Counted from the stretch's first letter, positions 1 through 12,268 are shown. The stretch: 64,000 nt of DNA from Phocoena phocoena (GCF_963924675.1 NC_089236.1:46160500-46224499), one strand, 5' to 3'. The notes: generated by a model from the sequence alone, not told the origin. Numbers and translations are program-made.

Positions 1-184
1 TGATTTTTTTTTCCAGCTCTGGGCTAATGTTCTGAGCATGTTTAAGGTAGGCTAGGCTAAGCTATGACATTAGGTGGCTTAGGTGTATTTAATGCATTTT
101 AAACTCACAATATTTTCAACTGATTATGGGTGTATTGGGCTGTAACTCTACCTTAACTGAAGGAAGATCTGTACTTAAAGGTAG

Positions 185-312
185 TCTCAAGAAGCCAATT
201 CTAGAGTACCGTGAAGTGGTTTTATAAGGGACGTTATACTGTAATTCTCAAGAAGCCAATTCTAGAGTACAGTGAAGTGGTTTTTATAAGGGATGTTATA
301 CTGTAATTCTCA
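185..312. repeat. 61-bp tandem duplication, two copies
   Basis: Two near-identical units lie head to tail at 185-245 and 246-307, and the first five bases of a third follow at 308-312. The units differ at only a few positions (for example CCGTG against CAGTG, GACG against GATG, and one extra T). An inverted, slightly diverged copy of the unit's first 43 bases is at 1256-1298. The family is not recognised. Confidence 0.9.
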
Positions 313-850
313 CAGTATTTGCAATTATAGCAAAGAGTTTCACAGAGCTCTTTTAATAAGAGCTTTCAAAATAGTCAATAATATAAAGGTTGAGTGCAAG
401 TCATCAAAAGCAATATTAAGAGAAGCAAAATAATGAAGTCTATGTTGTAAGGTTTCTGCTGGTCTTGAACAAGGTGGAGAAAAACAACCGTATGGTACAC
501 ATCGATTTAAAGGCTAGACTGAATGCCCATCAGGCTGATCTCTATATACTGTGTTTTTATAAACCACAGAGTTAAATAAAAGTGATCTATGCCCTCATCA
601 GCCACTATGCCCTCATGTGGCTGGTTAATAACAGAGCTATATGCTTTAAAGTCAGCTCATCTGGAGATAGGACTAATAGTTCATAAAAGTAGAGAAGTTT
701 GATAAAAATATTCTTCTGAAAAGAAAGACCACAATTGGCATTCAGACTTCATAACTTACTCTATGTTGCTCATCACTAGGGCTCTGGTGATGATTAAATG
801 GAGTCTATGGGTGTGCCTGGAAGGTAGCAAATGCTATGGAGGTTTTACTA

Positions 851-889
851 ATGATGATGGTGATGATGACAGTGGTGGTGGTGGTGGTA
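851..889 (+). repeat. GAT/GGT trinucleotide low-complexity tract
   Basis: An interrupted run of ATG/GAT triplets passes into five consecutive GGT units. It produces Asp- and Gly-rich short open frames that are not genes. Confidence 0.85.
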
Positions 890-1255
890 ATGGCAGTAGG
901 GATAAAAATAACCTGAAACACAGACAAGATTTCAACAAAAAATAATATTCTAAATATCTTGTCAATTTCATACAAAAAGGTAAAAGGTTTTTTCATGGAC
1001 ATGTAGGTGAGTAGTTTGCCATGGCACAGTGGTGATCTTGGATGTCTCCATATAGGCCATATAGGCAAAGCTCAACAGCAATCTCACCCAAGACTTGGTG
1101 GATGCCCTCTGATTCTCCCAGGAACCTGTCAAGATAGGCAGCTTTTTGAGAAATATCACAAGGAACATTTTACATCTACCTCTATATCTCGTGCGAGACT
1201 CCCTCTCTTACACAATACTGCCATGAAACACTTTAAGGCATGGGAATTTATATCT

Positions 1256-1298
1256 CCCTTATAAAACCACTTCACTGTAGTCTAGAATTAGCTTCTTG
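1256..1298 (-). repeat. Inverted copy of the 185-245 unit
   Basis: The reverse complement of this stretch matches 188-230 with about three mismatches in 43 bases. Together the arms form an inverted repeat enclosing about 950 bp. The arms could be terminal repeats of an unrecognised DNA transposon or the product of a local inverted duplication. No clear target-site duplication is visible outside the arms. Confidence 0.85.
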
Positions 1299-1309
1299 GT
1301 GACAGAGCA

Positions 1310-2779
1310 AACCACTGTCTCATGGTACCAACTGTCTGGTCCCTCTGGTTCAGTGTCATCCTTGGTAACATAGGTCATGGATACCATGCTGATCTTGCTT
1401 ATACTCTCTGTGTAAGTGATAAACTACCTTAGGACATTTGGTCAAGTCATCTCTTTACAGGCTGGATACATGGAAGATTGGGAAAGCCACCCAGCATCTT
1501 CCTTAGTCACTTCTGCTTAGGGACTAGTTGATCTCTTGACAAGCCAAAGATTTCACCCCAGCTTAGGACAGCTGTGTAACAAGATGAAAATTCTGCAGTA
1601 TATTGAATGGAATGAAAGCATGCTGTCTCTATAAATGACACCACATATATTTATAACTATTACCTGAAAAACAACTCACATCATTATGTTGATGGAATAA
1701 TGATAGAAACAATAATGATAGTAAAACAATATTTTCAAAATGCCCTCTGCTAAATCTTTAACATACACTTTTTTATTTCATCATCTGCATAATCCCAGGA
1801 GTTATTATTAAATGGCATTAAAAAATAACAGGGTCAGACAGCTAGCAACTCGCTTGCAGTCTATGAACCCAAGCTATCAGGCTTTATTGCTTTGAGATTA
1901 AGCAATATATTTCATCATCTCCCAGAATGTGTAAAGCAGTTTTACTGGAACTTAATTGAAGAGACCATTTACTAAAATAAATTCATAATTATGAAAGGAC
2001 AAAAAATTGAATACTAAAACATACTTCTAAGTTTGGGATTAATTGAAGCATTTAAACACAATTATTAAACTCTTGAACTTCATTAAAAATGGACAGATAT
2101 ATACCATATGTCCTTATTTATGTTTCACTTCTCCACATATTCTGATCTTCTGATCTGAAGAAGCATACACCACAGAAAACATAAAAGGATCAAACTAGGA
2201 TTTTCAAACAGAGTCTTTATTTAAATTATAACTTTGGTGTACTGCCAAATGGCCATCTGCAGTATATACTAATTAGACCTGTACCATTTAAAATATAAAA
2301 CTTAAGGACATTATTTGAAAAACAAATTTATGGTTTGAAAATTTGAGATCACAGTACTTCTTCTAGTTTGAGAAATATTTTATCATACTAATAATGTTAT
2401 TTTAAATCTGCACTATAGAAAATGTTAGGATAGAAAATAAATTGATATGTAAAAGAATGTATTAAATGCAGTTTTATTTTTAAAGTATAAATTTTAGTTC
2501 AAACAAGCTAAATAGATATATCTGGGAGTAGGGATTTATGTGGAAAACTTTCTTCTGCAAAGAAGTTTATTTCCAATACACTGTGAGTGCATAGGGGTAT
2601 ATCATTAGAAGCATACACTGTGGAAAAATTTGAAGGCACAATACCATATAAATGTAATGCTATTTAGGTTATCTATTTATTTCTGGGTTAGCTTTGATAG
2701 TTTATGTCTTTCAAGGCATTTAAACATGTCAAATGTATTGGTATAATATCATAATATTCCCTAATTATTGTTTTTAATA
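1310..2779. other. AT-rich DNA, nothing recognised
   Basis: No open frame of note, RNA gene or repeat family is recognised here. Composition is strongly AT-rich with short homopolymer runs. Confidence 0.6.
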
Positions 2780-3442
2780 TCAGTAAGATACTTACTGGTA
2801 TCCCCCCACTTCCCTATCTGATTTTTTGTGTATATCCTTTCTTATATCTATAGGTTTATCAGTTTTATTGATTCTTTTAAAGAACCAGCTTTGATTTCAT
2901 AGATTTTTCTCTATTGTTTATTTTCTATTTTATTTATATTCATATTTTTATTTACTTCATTCTGTTTATATTGGGTGTAATGCAACTTTCTTTTTGTTTC
3001 AGTTTCTTAAAGTGGATGTTATGACCATTAAATTATAATACTTTTAATATAAACACTTAATATCTACAAATTTCTCTCTTATTCTCTATCACTTTACACT
3101 GAAATGCTGTTATTAGGTGAGTACATATTTAGAACTGTTGCATCTCTTGATGAATTGGTGCTCTTATCATTATGAAATAACCCACTTTATCCCAGATAAT
3201 ATTTATTAACTGAAGTCCACTTTACCTGATATTAATATCGCCATTCAAAATTTCTTTGAGTTATTATTTTCATGGTAGTTAGTTTTTCATCATTTTTACT
3301 TTTAATGTATATCTTTATGTTTAAAGTGAGTTTCTCATAAACTGCATAGTTAGTTCTTATGTATCAATCCAATCTTATATTTATTGCCTTATAATTACAG
3401 CATTTAGACCATTTACATCTTCTGGAATTGCTGATATGGTTG
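2780..3442 (-). mobile_element. Ancient L1M/HAL1-like LINE, part 1
   Basis: The reverse strand carries decayed L1 ORF2 sequence, including the stretch around 2866-2895 that matches the L1 'AAAGAACCAGCTTT' region. The order runs on toward the endonuclease end near 3380-3430. It breaks at 3443, where L1 copy 1 begins, and resumes at 9325 with the flanking ATGGTTG repeated. The frame is lost throughout. Confidence 0.7.
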
Positions 3443-3667
3443 TTTTTTTTTTAAATTAATATTAATTATTTATTTTTTGTACAGCAAGTTCTTATTAGTT
3501 ATCTATTTTATACATATTAGTCTATATATGTCAATCCCAATCTCCCAATTCATCCCACCACAACCCCTATCCCCACTGCCACTTTCCCCCCTAGGTGTCC
3601 ACATGTTTGTTCTCTACATCTGTGTTTCTATTTCGGCCTTGCAAAGCAGGTCATCTCTACCATTTTT

Positions 3668-6600
3668 CTAGATTCCACACATATGTGTTAATATATGATA
3701 CCTGTTTTTCTCTTCTGACTTACTTCACTCTGTATGACAGTCTCTAGAGCCATACAACTCTCTCCAAATTACCCAATTTCGTTCCTTTTTATGGCTGAGA
3801 AATATTTCATTGCACACTAAGTTCTACTAACTTTATCCATTCGTCTGTCAGTGGGCATTTAGGTAGCTTCCATGACCTGGCTATTGTAAAGGTGCTGCAA
3901 TGAACATGGGGGTGCATGTGTCTTTTGGAATTATGGTTTTCTCTGGGTATATGCCCAGTAGTGGGATTGCTGGGTCATATAGTGATTCTATGTTTAGTTT
4001 TTTAAGGAACCTCCCTACTGTTCTCCATAGTGGCTATATCAATTTACATTCCCACCAACAGTGCAAGAGGGTTCTCCTTTCTCCACACCCTCTCTAGCAT
4101 TTACTGTTTGTAGATTTTTTGATGATGCGCATTCTAACCAGTGTGGTGATACCTCACTGCAGTTTTCATTTGCTTTTCTCTAATAATTAATAATGTTGAG
4201 CAGCTTTTCATGTGCTTCTTGGCCATCTGTATGTCTTCTTTGGAGGAATGTCTATTTAGGTCTTCTGCCCATTTTATGATTGGGTTTTTTTTTTTTTTTA
4301 ACATTCAACTGCATGACCTATTTGTATATTTTGGAGATTAATCCTTCCTCCATTGATTCGTTTGCAAATATTTTCTCCCCTTCTGAGGGTTGTCTTTTCG
4401 TCTTGTTTGTAGTTTCCTTTGCCGTGCAAAAGCTTTTAAGTTTCATTATGTCCTGTTTATTTTGGTTTTTATTTCCATTACTCTAGGAGGTGGGTCAAAA
4501 AAGATCTTTCTGTGATTTATGTCAAAGAGTTTTCTTCCTATGTTTTCCTCTAAGAGTTTTACAGTGTCTGGTCTTATATTTTAGTCTTTAATCCATTTTG
4601 AGTTTGTTTTTGTGTATGGTGTTAGGGAGTGTTCTAATTTCATTCTTTTACATGCACCTGTCCAGTTGTCCCAGCACCACTTATTGAAGACTGTCTTTTC
4701 TCCATTGTATATCCTTGCCTCCTTTGTCGTAGATTAGTTGACCATATATGTGTGGGTTTAGCTCTGGGCCTTCTATCCTGTTCCATTGATCTAAATTTCT
4801 GTTTTTGTGCCATTGCCATGTTGTCTTGATTACTGTAGCTTTGTAGTATAGTCTGAAGTCAGGGAGTCTGATTCCTCTAGCTCCATTTTTTTCCCTCAGG
4901 ACTGCTTTGGAGATTCAGGGTCTTTTGTGTCTCCATACAAATTTTAAGATTTTTGGTTCTAGATCTGTAAAAAATGTCATTGATAATTTGATAGGGATTG
5001 CATTGAATCTGTAGATTGCTTTGGGTAGTATAGTAATTTTCACAATATTCCGATGCAAGAACATGGTATATCTCTCCATCTGTTTGTGTCATCTTTGATT
5101 TCATTCATCAGTGTCTTATAGTTTTCTGAATACAGGTCTTTTACATCCTTAGGTAGGCTTATTCTGAGATATTTCATTCTTTTTGATGCAATGGTGAATA
5201 GGATTGTTTCCTTAATTTCTCTTTCTGATCTTTCATTATTATTGTATAGGAATGCAAGAGATTTCTGTGTATTAATTTTGTAACCTGCTACTTTACCACA
5301 TTCATTGATTAGCTCTAGTAATTTTCTGGTGTCATCTTTAGGATTCTCTATGTACAGTATCATGTCATCTACAAACAGTGACAGTTTTAGTTCTTCTTTT
5401 CCAATCTGGATTCCTTTTATTTCTTTTTCTTCTCTAATTGTCATGGCTAGGACTTCCAAAACTCTGTTGAATAATAGTGGCGAGAGTGGACATCCTTGTC
5501 TTGTTTCTGATCTGAGAGGAAATGCTTTCACTTTTTCACCATTGAGAATGATATTTGCTGTGGGTTTGTCATATACGCTGTTTATTATTTTGAGGTAGGT
5601 TCCCTTTATGCCCACGTTCTGGAGAGTTTTTATCATAAATGGGTGTTGAATTTCTCAAAAGCTTTTTCTGCATCTATTGAGATGATCGTATGGTTTGTGT
5701 TCTTCAGTTTGTTAATATGGTGCATCACATTGATTGATTTGCATATATTAAAGAATCCTTGCATACCTGGGATAAATCCCACTTGGTCATGGAGTATGAT
5801 CCTTTTAATGTGTTATTAGATTCTGTTTGTTAGTATTTTGTTGAGGATTTTTGCATCTATATTCATCAATGATATTGGTCTGTAATTTTCTTTTTGTTTT
5901 TTAGTATCTTTGTTTGGTTTTGGTATCAAGGTGATGGTGGCCTCATAGAATGAGTTTGGGAGTGTTCCTTCCTCTGCAATTTTTTGGAAGAGTTTGAGAA
6001 GGATGGGTGTTAGCTCTTCTCTAAATGTTTGATACAATTCACCTGTGAAGCCACCTGTCTTGGGCTTTTGTTTGTTGGAAGATTTTTAATCACAGTTTCA
6101 ATTTCATTACTTGTGATTGGTCTGTTCATATTTTCTATTTCTTCCTGGTTCAGTCTTGGAAGGTTATACCTTTCAAAGAATTTGCCCATTTATTCCAGTT
6201 GTCCATTTTATTGGCATGGATTTGCTTGTAGTAGTCTCTTATGATGTTTTGTATTTCTGTGATGTCCATTGTAACTTCTCCATTTTCATTTCTAATTTTT
6301 TTGATTTGAGTCCTCTCCCTCTTTTTCTTGATGAATCTGGCTAAAGGTTTATCAATTTTCTTTATCTTCTCAAAGAACCAGCTTTTACTTTTATTGATCT
6401 TTGCTATTGATTTCTTTGTTTCTATTGCATTTACTTCTGCTCTTATCTTTATGATTTCTTTCCTTCTACTAACTTTGGTTTTGTTTGTTCTTTCTCTAGT
6501 TCCTTTAGGTGTAAATTTAGATTGTTTATGTGAGGTTTGTCTTGTTTCTTGCAGAAGGATTGTAGTGCAATAAACTTCCATCTTAGAATTGTTTTGCTGC

Positions 6601-7463
6601 ATCCCATAGGTTTTGGATCATCATGTTTTAGTTGTAATTTGTCTTGAGGAATTTTTTGATTTCCTCTTTGACTTCTTCAGTGACCTCTTGGTTATTTAGT
6701 AATGCATTGTTTAGCCTCCATGTGTTTGTGGTTTTTACGTTTTTTTCCCTGTAATTGATTTCTAATCTCATAGCGTTGTGTTCAGAAAAGATGCTTGATA
6801 TGATTTCAATTTCTTAAATTTACCAAGGCTAGATTTGTGACACAAGATGTGATTCATCCTGGAGAATGTTCCATGGGCACTTGAGAAGTAAGTGTAATCT
6901 GCTGTTTTTGGATGGTATGTCCTATAAATATCAATTAAATCTATCTGGTCTATTGTGTCATTTCAAGCTTGTGTTTCCTTATTAATTAACTGTGTGGATG
7001 ATCTGTCCACTGGTGTAAGTGAGGTGTTAAAGTCCCCCACAATTTCTGTGTTACTGTCAATTTCCTCTTTTATAGCTGTTAGCATTTGCCTTATGTATTG
7101 ATGTGCTCCTATGTTGGGTGCATATATATTTATAATTGTTATATCTTCTTCTTGGATTGATCCCTTGATTATTGTGTAGTGTCTTGCCTTGTCTCTTGTA
7201 ATATTCTTTATTTTAAAGTCTACTTTACCTGATATGAGTATTGCTACTCCAGCTTTCTTTTGATTTCCATTTGTAGGGTATATATTTTTCCATCCCCTCA
7301 CTTTCAGTCTGTATGTGTCCCTAGGTCTGAAGTGGGTCTCATGTAGATAGTATATATATGGGTTTTGTTTTTGTATCCATTCAGCGAGCCTGTCTCTTTT
7401 GATTGAAGCATTTAATCTGTTCACTTTTAAGGTAATTATCGATATGTATGTTCCTATTACCAC
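3668..7463 (-). pseudogene. L1 ORF2 remnant (endonuclease-reverse transcriptase), copy 1
   Basis: ORF2 of L1 encodes an APE-type endonuclease and a reverse transcriptase that nick the target and copy L1 RNA onto it. The expected start codon reads GTG at 7461-7463, and the usual terminal ...Gly-Ile-stop is at 3668-3670. Frame fragments on the reverse strand give the endonuclease (6963-7463, with NxYAPN- and GDFN-type motifs), the finger/palm region (5816-6602), the RT core (5040-5636) and the C-terminal part below 5040. The RT active-site box reads Phe-Val-Asp-Asp at 5364-5375 instead of Phe-Ala-Asp-Asp. Several frameshifts and stops separate the pieces, so no full protein can be made. The span of about 3.8 kb is the normal ORF2 length. 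Confidence 0.9.
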
Positions 7464-7523
7464 TTTCTTAACTGTTTTTGGTGAGTTTTTTTGTAGGTCC
7501 TTTTCTTCTCTTGTGTTTCCCAC

Positions 7524-8278
7524 TTAGAGAAGTTCCTTTAGCATTTGTTGTAGAGCTGGTTTGGTGGTGATGAATTCTCTTAGCTTTTGCTGGTCTGTAA
7601 AGATTTTGATTTCTCCATCAAATCTGAATGAGATCCTTGGTGGGTAATCTTGGTTGTAGGTTTTTCCCTTTCATCACTTTAAACACATTGTGCCACTCCC
7701 TTCTGGCTTGTAAATTTTCTGCTGAGAAATGTGCTGTTAACCTTATGGGAGTTCCCTTGTATGTTATGTGTCATTTTTCCCTTGTGGCTTTCAATAATTT
7801 TTCTTTGTCTTTAATTTTTGTCAGTTTGATTACTATGTGTCTTGGTGTGTTTCTCCTTGGGTTTATCTCGCCTGGGACTCTCTGCACTTCCTGGACTTGG
7901 GTGGTTATTTTCTTTCCCATGTTAGGGAAGTTTTCAACTATATATCTTCAAATATTTTCTTAGGTCCTTTATTTCTCTCTTCTCCTTCTGGAAGCCTTAT
8001 AATGCACATGTTGTTACATTTGATGTTGTCCCAGAGGTCTCTTAGGCTGTCTTCATTTCTTTTCATTCTTTTTTCTTGGTTTGTTCCATGGCAGTGAATT
8101 CCACCAGTCTGTCTTCCAGGTCACTTATCTGTTCTTCTGCCTCAGTTATTCTGCTATTGGTTCCGTCTAATGTATTTTTCACTTCAGTTATTGTATTGTT
8201 CATCTCTGTTTGTTTTTTCTTTAATTCTTCTAGGTCTTTGTTAAACATTTCTTGCATCTTCTCGATCTTTGCCTCCAT
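7524..8278 (-). pseudogene. L1 ORF1 remnant (RNA-binding coiled-coil protein), copy 1
   Basis: ORF1p is the trimeric RNA chaperone of L1. The reverse strand shows the coiled-coil part at 8063-8278: heptad-like Glu/Lys/Leu-rich sequence starting Met-Glu-Ala-Lys and containing the ISDLEDR segment. The RNA-recognition and C-terminal regions below it are broken up by frameshifts. The stop codon, following Lys-Glu-Leu-Leu, is at 7524-7526. About 60 bp separate this stop from the ORF2 start, as usual for L1. The true family start may lie some tens of bases upstream of 8278. Confidence 0.85.
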
Positions 8279-9305
8279 TCTTTTTCCGTGGTCCTAGATC
8301 ATCTTCACTATCATTATTCTGAATTCTTTTTCTAGAAGGTTGCCTATTTCCACTTCATTTAGCTGTTTTTCTGGAGTTTTATCTTGTTCCTTCATCTGTA
8401 TATAGTTCTCTGCCTTGTCATTGTGTCTATCTTTCTGTGAATGTGGTTTCATTCCACAGGCTGCAGAATTGTAGTTCTTCTTGCTTCTACTGTATTCCCT
8501 CTGGTGAATGAGGCTATCTAAGAGGCTTGTGCAAATTTCCTGATGGGAGGGACTGGTGGTGGGTAGACCTGGGTGTTTTTATGGTGAGCAGAGCTCCTTA
8601 AAACTTAATCCACTTGTCTGCTGACGGGTGGGTCCGTGTTCCCTTCCTGTTGATTGTTTGACCTCAGGTGAACACTCACTGGAGGCTACCCAGCTCTTTG
8701 TTGGAGCTAATGGTGGACTGTGGGAGTGCTCCCACCAAGGGGTACTTCCCAGAACTTCTACTGCAAGTGTTCTTGTCCCTGTGGTAAGCCACAGCCACCC
8801 CCTGCCTCTGCAGGAGATCCTACAACACTAGCAGGTAGGTCTGGTTCAGTCTCCTATGGGGTCATTGCTCCATCCCCTTGGGTCCTTATACACATACTAC
8901 TTTGTGTGTGCCCTCCAAGAGTGGAGTCTCTGTTTCCCCCTGTCATGTCAGAGTCCTGCAATCAAATCCCCTTAGCCTTCAAAGTCTGATTCTCTAGGAA
9001 TTCGTCTTCCCATTGCTGGACCCCCAGGTTGGGAAGCCTGACATGGGTCTCAGAACCTTCACTCTAGTGGGTGGGCTTCTGTGGTATAAGTGTTCTCCAG
9101 TTTGTGAGTCAACCACTCAGCAGTTATGGGATTTGATTTTATTGTGATTTTCCCCTCCTATCAACTCATTGCAGCTTCTCCTTTGTCTTTGGGTGTGGGG
9201 TATCTTTTTTGGTGAGTTCCAGTGTCCTCCGTAGATAATTGTTCAGCAGTTAGTTGTGATTCTGGTGCTCTTGCAAGAGCGAGTGAGAGCATGTCCTTCC
9301 ACTCT

Positions 9306-9314
9306 GCCATCTTG
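9306..9314 (-). promoter_or_regulatory. YY1-type site at the L1 copy 1 5' end
   Basis: On the element strand this reads CAAGATGGC, about 10-20 bases from the element's 5' end. In human L1 a YY1 site of this core sits at the same place and sets the transcription start. Equivalent activity here is inferred from position and sequence. The rest of the 5'UTR (about 8340-9300) holds the internal promoter region. Confidence 0.55.
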
Positions 9315-9324
9315 AACCAATTTC

Positions 9325-9946
9325 ATGGTTGGGTTTCAATACACATTCTTGCCCTTTTTTGTTGTTGTTGTATCTATTTTTGTTTCCTTTGTCTTCTTTT
9401 TCTGCATTCCTGTTGATTAATTTATCTTTTTTTAAAATGGTTTTATGTTATTTTCAAATCACCTTTTTAGTTATACACCTTGTTTTATTTTTTTAAGTGG
9501 TTATTATATGGTTTGTGAAACACGTCTTTAATTTATCCCAGTCTACCTTCAAATAATAAATCATCATTGTCTAAAAATATTAAAAAGTACACTCTTATTT
9601 TTCCCTTCTCACCATCCTTGTGCTTTTCTGTCACATATGTCCCTTCTACATATGTGATTAACATTACAGTACACTTTTATTAATTTTACCTTAAGCAGCC
9701 AATTATCTGTAAAAGAGAGTTAAAGATAAGGAATTATATTTTATGTTTCTCACATATTTACCATTTTGACACTTTATCATTTTACATATATTCAAATTTC
9801 TATTTACCTTCATTTTCCTTCTGTCTGAAGAACTTACTTTTAATTTCTTATAATGCAGGTTTGCTAGTAATTAATGCTCTCACCTCTTGCTTGTTTGGAA
9901 TGATTTTTATGTCATCTTCATTTTTGTAAGATATTTCCAGTGAATA
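9325..9946 (-). mobile_element. Ancient L1M/HAL1-like LINE, part 2
   Basis: Reverse-strand L1M sequence resumes directly after the second ATGGTTG copy and runs through the region between ORF2 and ORF1. The stretch 9820-9930 matches the L1M pattern of 'cttctgtctgaagaactt...cttgcttgttt'. It is interrupted again at 9947 by a DNA transposon. Confidence 0.65.
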
Positions 9947-10428
9947 CAGGCATACCTCATTTTATTACAGTCCCCTTTATTTCACTTTGCAGATACTGCA
10001 TTTTTCACAAATTGAATGTTTGTGCCAACCCTGCATCAAGCAAGTCTATCACCACCATTTTCCCAATAACATTTGCTCACTTCCTGTATCTGTGTCACAT
10101 TTTGTTAATTCTCACAGTATTTCAAACGTTTTTCATTGTTGTTATATTTGTTATGGTGATATGTGATCAGTTATCTTTGAACTTACTACTAAGACTAGCT
10201 GAAGGCTCAGATGATGGTTAACATTTTTTAGCAATAAAGAATTTTTAATTAAGCTATGTACATTTTTAGACATAATGCTATTGCACACTTTATAGAGTAC
10301 AGTGTAGTGTAAATGTAACTTTTACATGCACTGGAAAACCCAAAAAACTGTGTGATTAACTTAATTGTGATATTTGCTTTATTATGTTGGTCTAGAACTG
10401 AAACTACAATATCTCTGAGGTATTTAAT
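9947..10428. mobile_element. Tigger-like (pogo-type) DNA transposon, non-autonomous
   Basis: The left end CAGGCATACCTCA follows a TA dinucleotide. The right end (TGAGGTAT near 10416) is the decayed inverted counterpart. The interior matches the common mammalian Tigger-type sequence with 'ctttgcagatactgc', 'caaattgaatgtttgtg' and 'agacataatgctattgcacac'. There is no transposase frame. It sits inside the ancient L1M, which continues after it. Confidence 0.75.
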
Positions 10429-10870
10429 TTTACAATGACAAGGTTATGCTTTGTTTTGTTTTTCAGTACTGCAAAGACTCTTATTATATATTATACATTA
10501 TATTATATTTTATATTATATTTTATTATACATATATATATTATATTATACATTTATATATTATACATTTATATATACATTATATTTTATGTAATATATTA
10601 TATATATTAAATTATACATTATATATGTATAATTTCTGATAAAACATTTGCTGTAATTTTTTTGTTTCTCTGTGTGTGGCATTTCCTTTTGTTCTGGCTC
10701 TTTTGAAATCTGTCTCTTCATCAATGTGTTGTTAGCAATTTGCCATGTGCTTTGGTATGTCTTTAATTATATGATCCTTCTGCTTCAGGTTTGTTAGGCT
10801 CCTTGGATCTCTAAAGATATGTTGCCTTTTCAATCCTAGATTTGGAATTGACACAGCATCACTCCTGCCA
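10429..10870 (-). mobile_element. Ancient L1M/HAL1-like LINE, part 3, with AT microsatellite
   Basis: Reverse-strand sequence at about 10670-10870 resembles the ORF1-proximal part of L1M/HAL1 (a pattern like 'ttaggctccttggatctctaaagat'). Between 10482 and 10630 lies an almost pure A/T tract of TATAT/ATTATA units that has expanded within it. Confidence 0.5.
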
Positions 10871-11249
10871 CTTTTTAGTAAGTGAAAGAGTTGTTGTTTA
10901 AAACCAACTTTATCAGACATGTAAAGTTCATTAAAAGAAGACACCAAGATTAAAAGTTAAAAAAAAATTTAAATATTCATGTTTGTGCATTTGATAGTGA
11001 GTTATTTAATCTTCTTACTGTACTAGTCTTTGAAATATGGATGTTTGCTCCAAGACGTTCAGGAAGTAATAATATTAAATGTTAAAATTAGATATTTAGT
11101 TAATATTTGCTATATGTGTTTTTGAAATTCTTTTGTATTATTCCATTGCATTATTGAGAATGTCTCTGTAAAATTGTAAATATAGGATTCCTTAGTTAAG
11201 GCAGACATATCACATATTTACTGAGGATTCTTCCATTCAAAAAATATCA
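10871..11249. other. Nothing recognised
   Basis: AT-rich sequence without a supported gene or repeat assignment. Confidence 0.5.
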
Positions 11250-11740
11250 GAAACAGCCCTGGTATAGATGCGAGACACAAAGTGAAGAGCAAATTAGTCC
11301 TGACATCTGCTTTCATGGAGATTACATCAGTAAGCACATATTGATTGAATAATTACTTAAGTAATTTTGATAAGAACTTTAAAGAAAATCATGAGAGCAC
11401 AAATCAGGGGACAAATGACTAAGTCTGGAAATTAGAAAAGTTTCCCTGAGGAAATGATATCTCCGATAAAATTTATTGGGCAAGTAAGAGGTAATCTGGC
11501 AAAGTGAGGAGAGATAAACAACTTTGTGCAATCCTTAAAATAAGACATAGGAATGGCACAAAAAAGGTCAATGTGAGTGGTCAGCCAAGAGGGAAAGAGA
11601 GACTGACTAACAAGTATTCTGCAGAAATAGACAGAAACCAGATCATATGAAACCTTGTAAAGGACGTAAAATATTTTGATTTTTATATTAAGATATGTGA
11701 AGACTATTAACAAGGGAAGAGAAGCAACCTGAGTACATCT
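11250..11740 (-). mobile_element. L2 LINE 3' fragment
   Basis: The sequence follows, in reverse complement, the order of the mammalian-wide L2 3' region: a tail-proximal 'gacatctgctttcatggagattac', then 'ccctgaggaaatgata', then a pattern related to 'gatcatgcagggccttgtaggcc' around 11640-11665. Identity is low, as expected for L2. Confidence 0.6.
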
Positions 11741-12253
11741 GAATTAAAAAAATAACAATAATCTTTGGCTGCAACATAACTGAGAGATAGAAAGGGTCAA
11801 GGACCTTTTTACCAGAAAAATTTTTCCATGCATTATCATTTTTGATGTCATTCTACCTATTATATTTATTATAGTATCTATTCTAATATATAGTTTATAT
11901 AGTATAGTATTATACTTTATTATATTATTATATTTTCATTTTATTTAACATATTTAAAATATTTATATTTAATGTTTTGAATGAGAATTTTGATTTCATT
12001 TATTTTTAACTTTAAATATTTATGTGTCACTTTAAAATTCCAATTTTATGAAAATAATCTTATTTCAATGAGTAAAATAGCATCACCTCATATCATAGCA
12101 TGCTTCTTTGAAGCTTCACATGAAATTATATTTGGATTTAGAAGAATTGGCTCCATGCCTGTGGCAACCAGGAGAGGAAATATTCTGTCACCCTTATAGA
12201 GTCACCAAGGTAGTACATAACTTGCCAAGAGATCAATTTCGTTAATGAAAAAT
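11741..12253. other. AT-rich spacer
   Basis: No gene is seen. TATA/ATAG-rich runs at 11860-11960 inflate the AT content. Confidence 0.5.
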
Positions 12254-12268
12254 GTGTAAGCTATTCTT

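Larger units (their letters stand above)
3443..9324 (-). mobile_element. Near full-length L1 retrotransposon, copy 1
   Basis: The reverse strand holds the L1 order 5'UTR (about 8340-9324), ORF1, a short spacer, ORF2 and 3'UTR, ending in a T-run (a poly(A) tail on the element strand) at 3443-3452. A 7-bp direct repeat ATGGTTG flanks it at 3436-3442 and 9325-9331. It is inserted into an older L1M whose sequence continues across the gap. At about 5.88 kb it is shorter than copies 2 and 3 because its 5'UTR is about 1 kb and differs from theirs. Frames are broken many times, so it should not be mobile. Confidence 0.92.

Noticed and set aside
805..1264. Overlapping open frames on both strands inside the inverted repeat
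   Set aside because: Low-complexity Thr/Ile or Gly/Asp stretches from a triplet repeat, with no recognisable domain or splice context.
5040..5636. A 198-codon open frame resembling an active reverse transcriptase
   Set aside because: It is part of the broken ORF2 of L1 copy 1. The active-site box is changed to Phe-Val-Asp-Asp and frameshifts lie on both sides.
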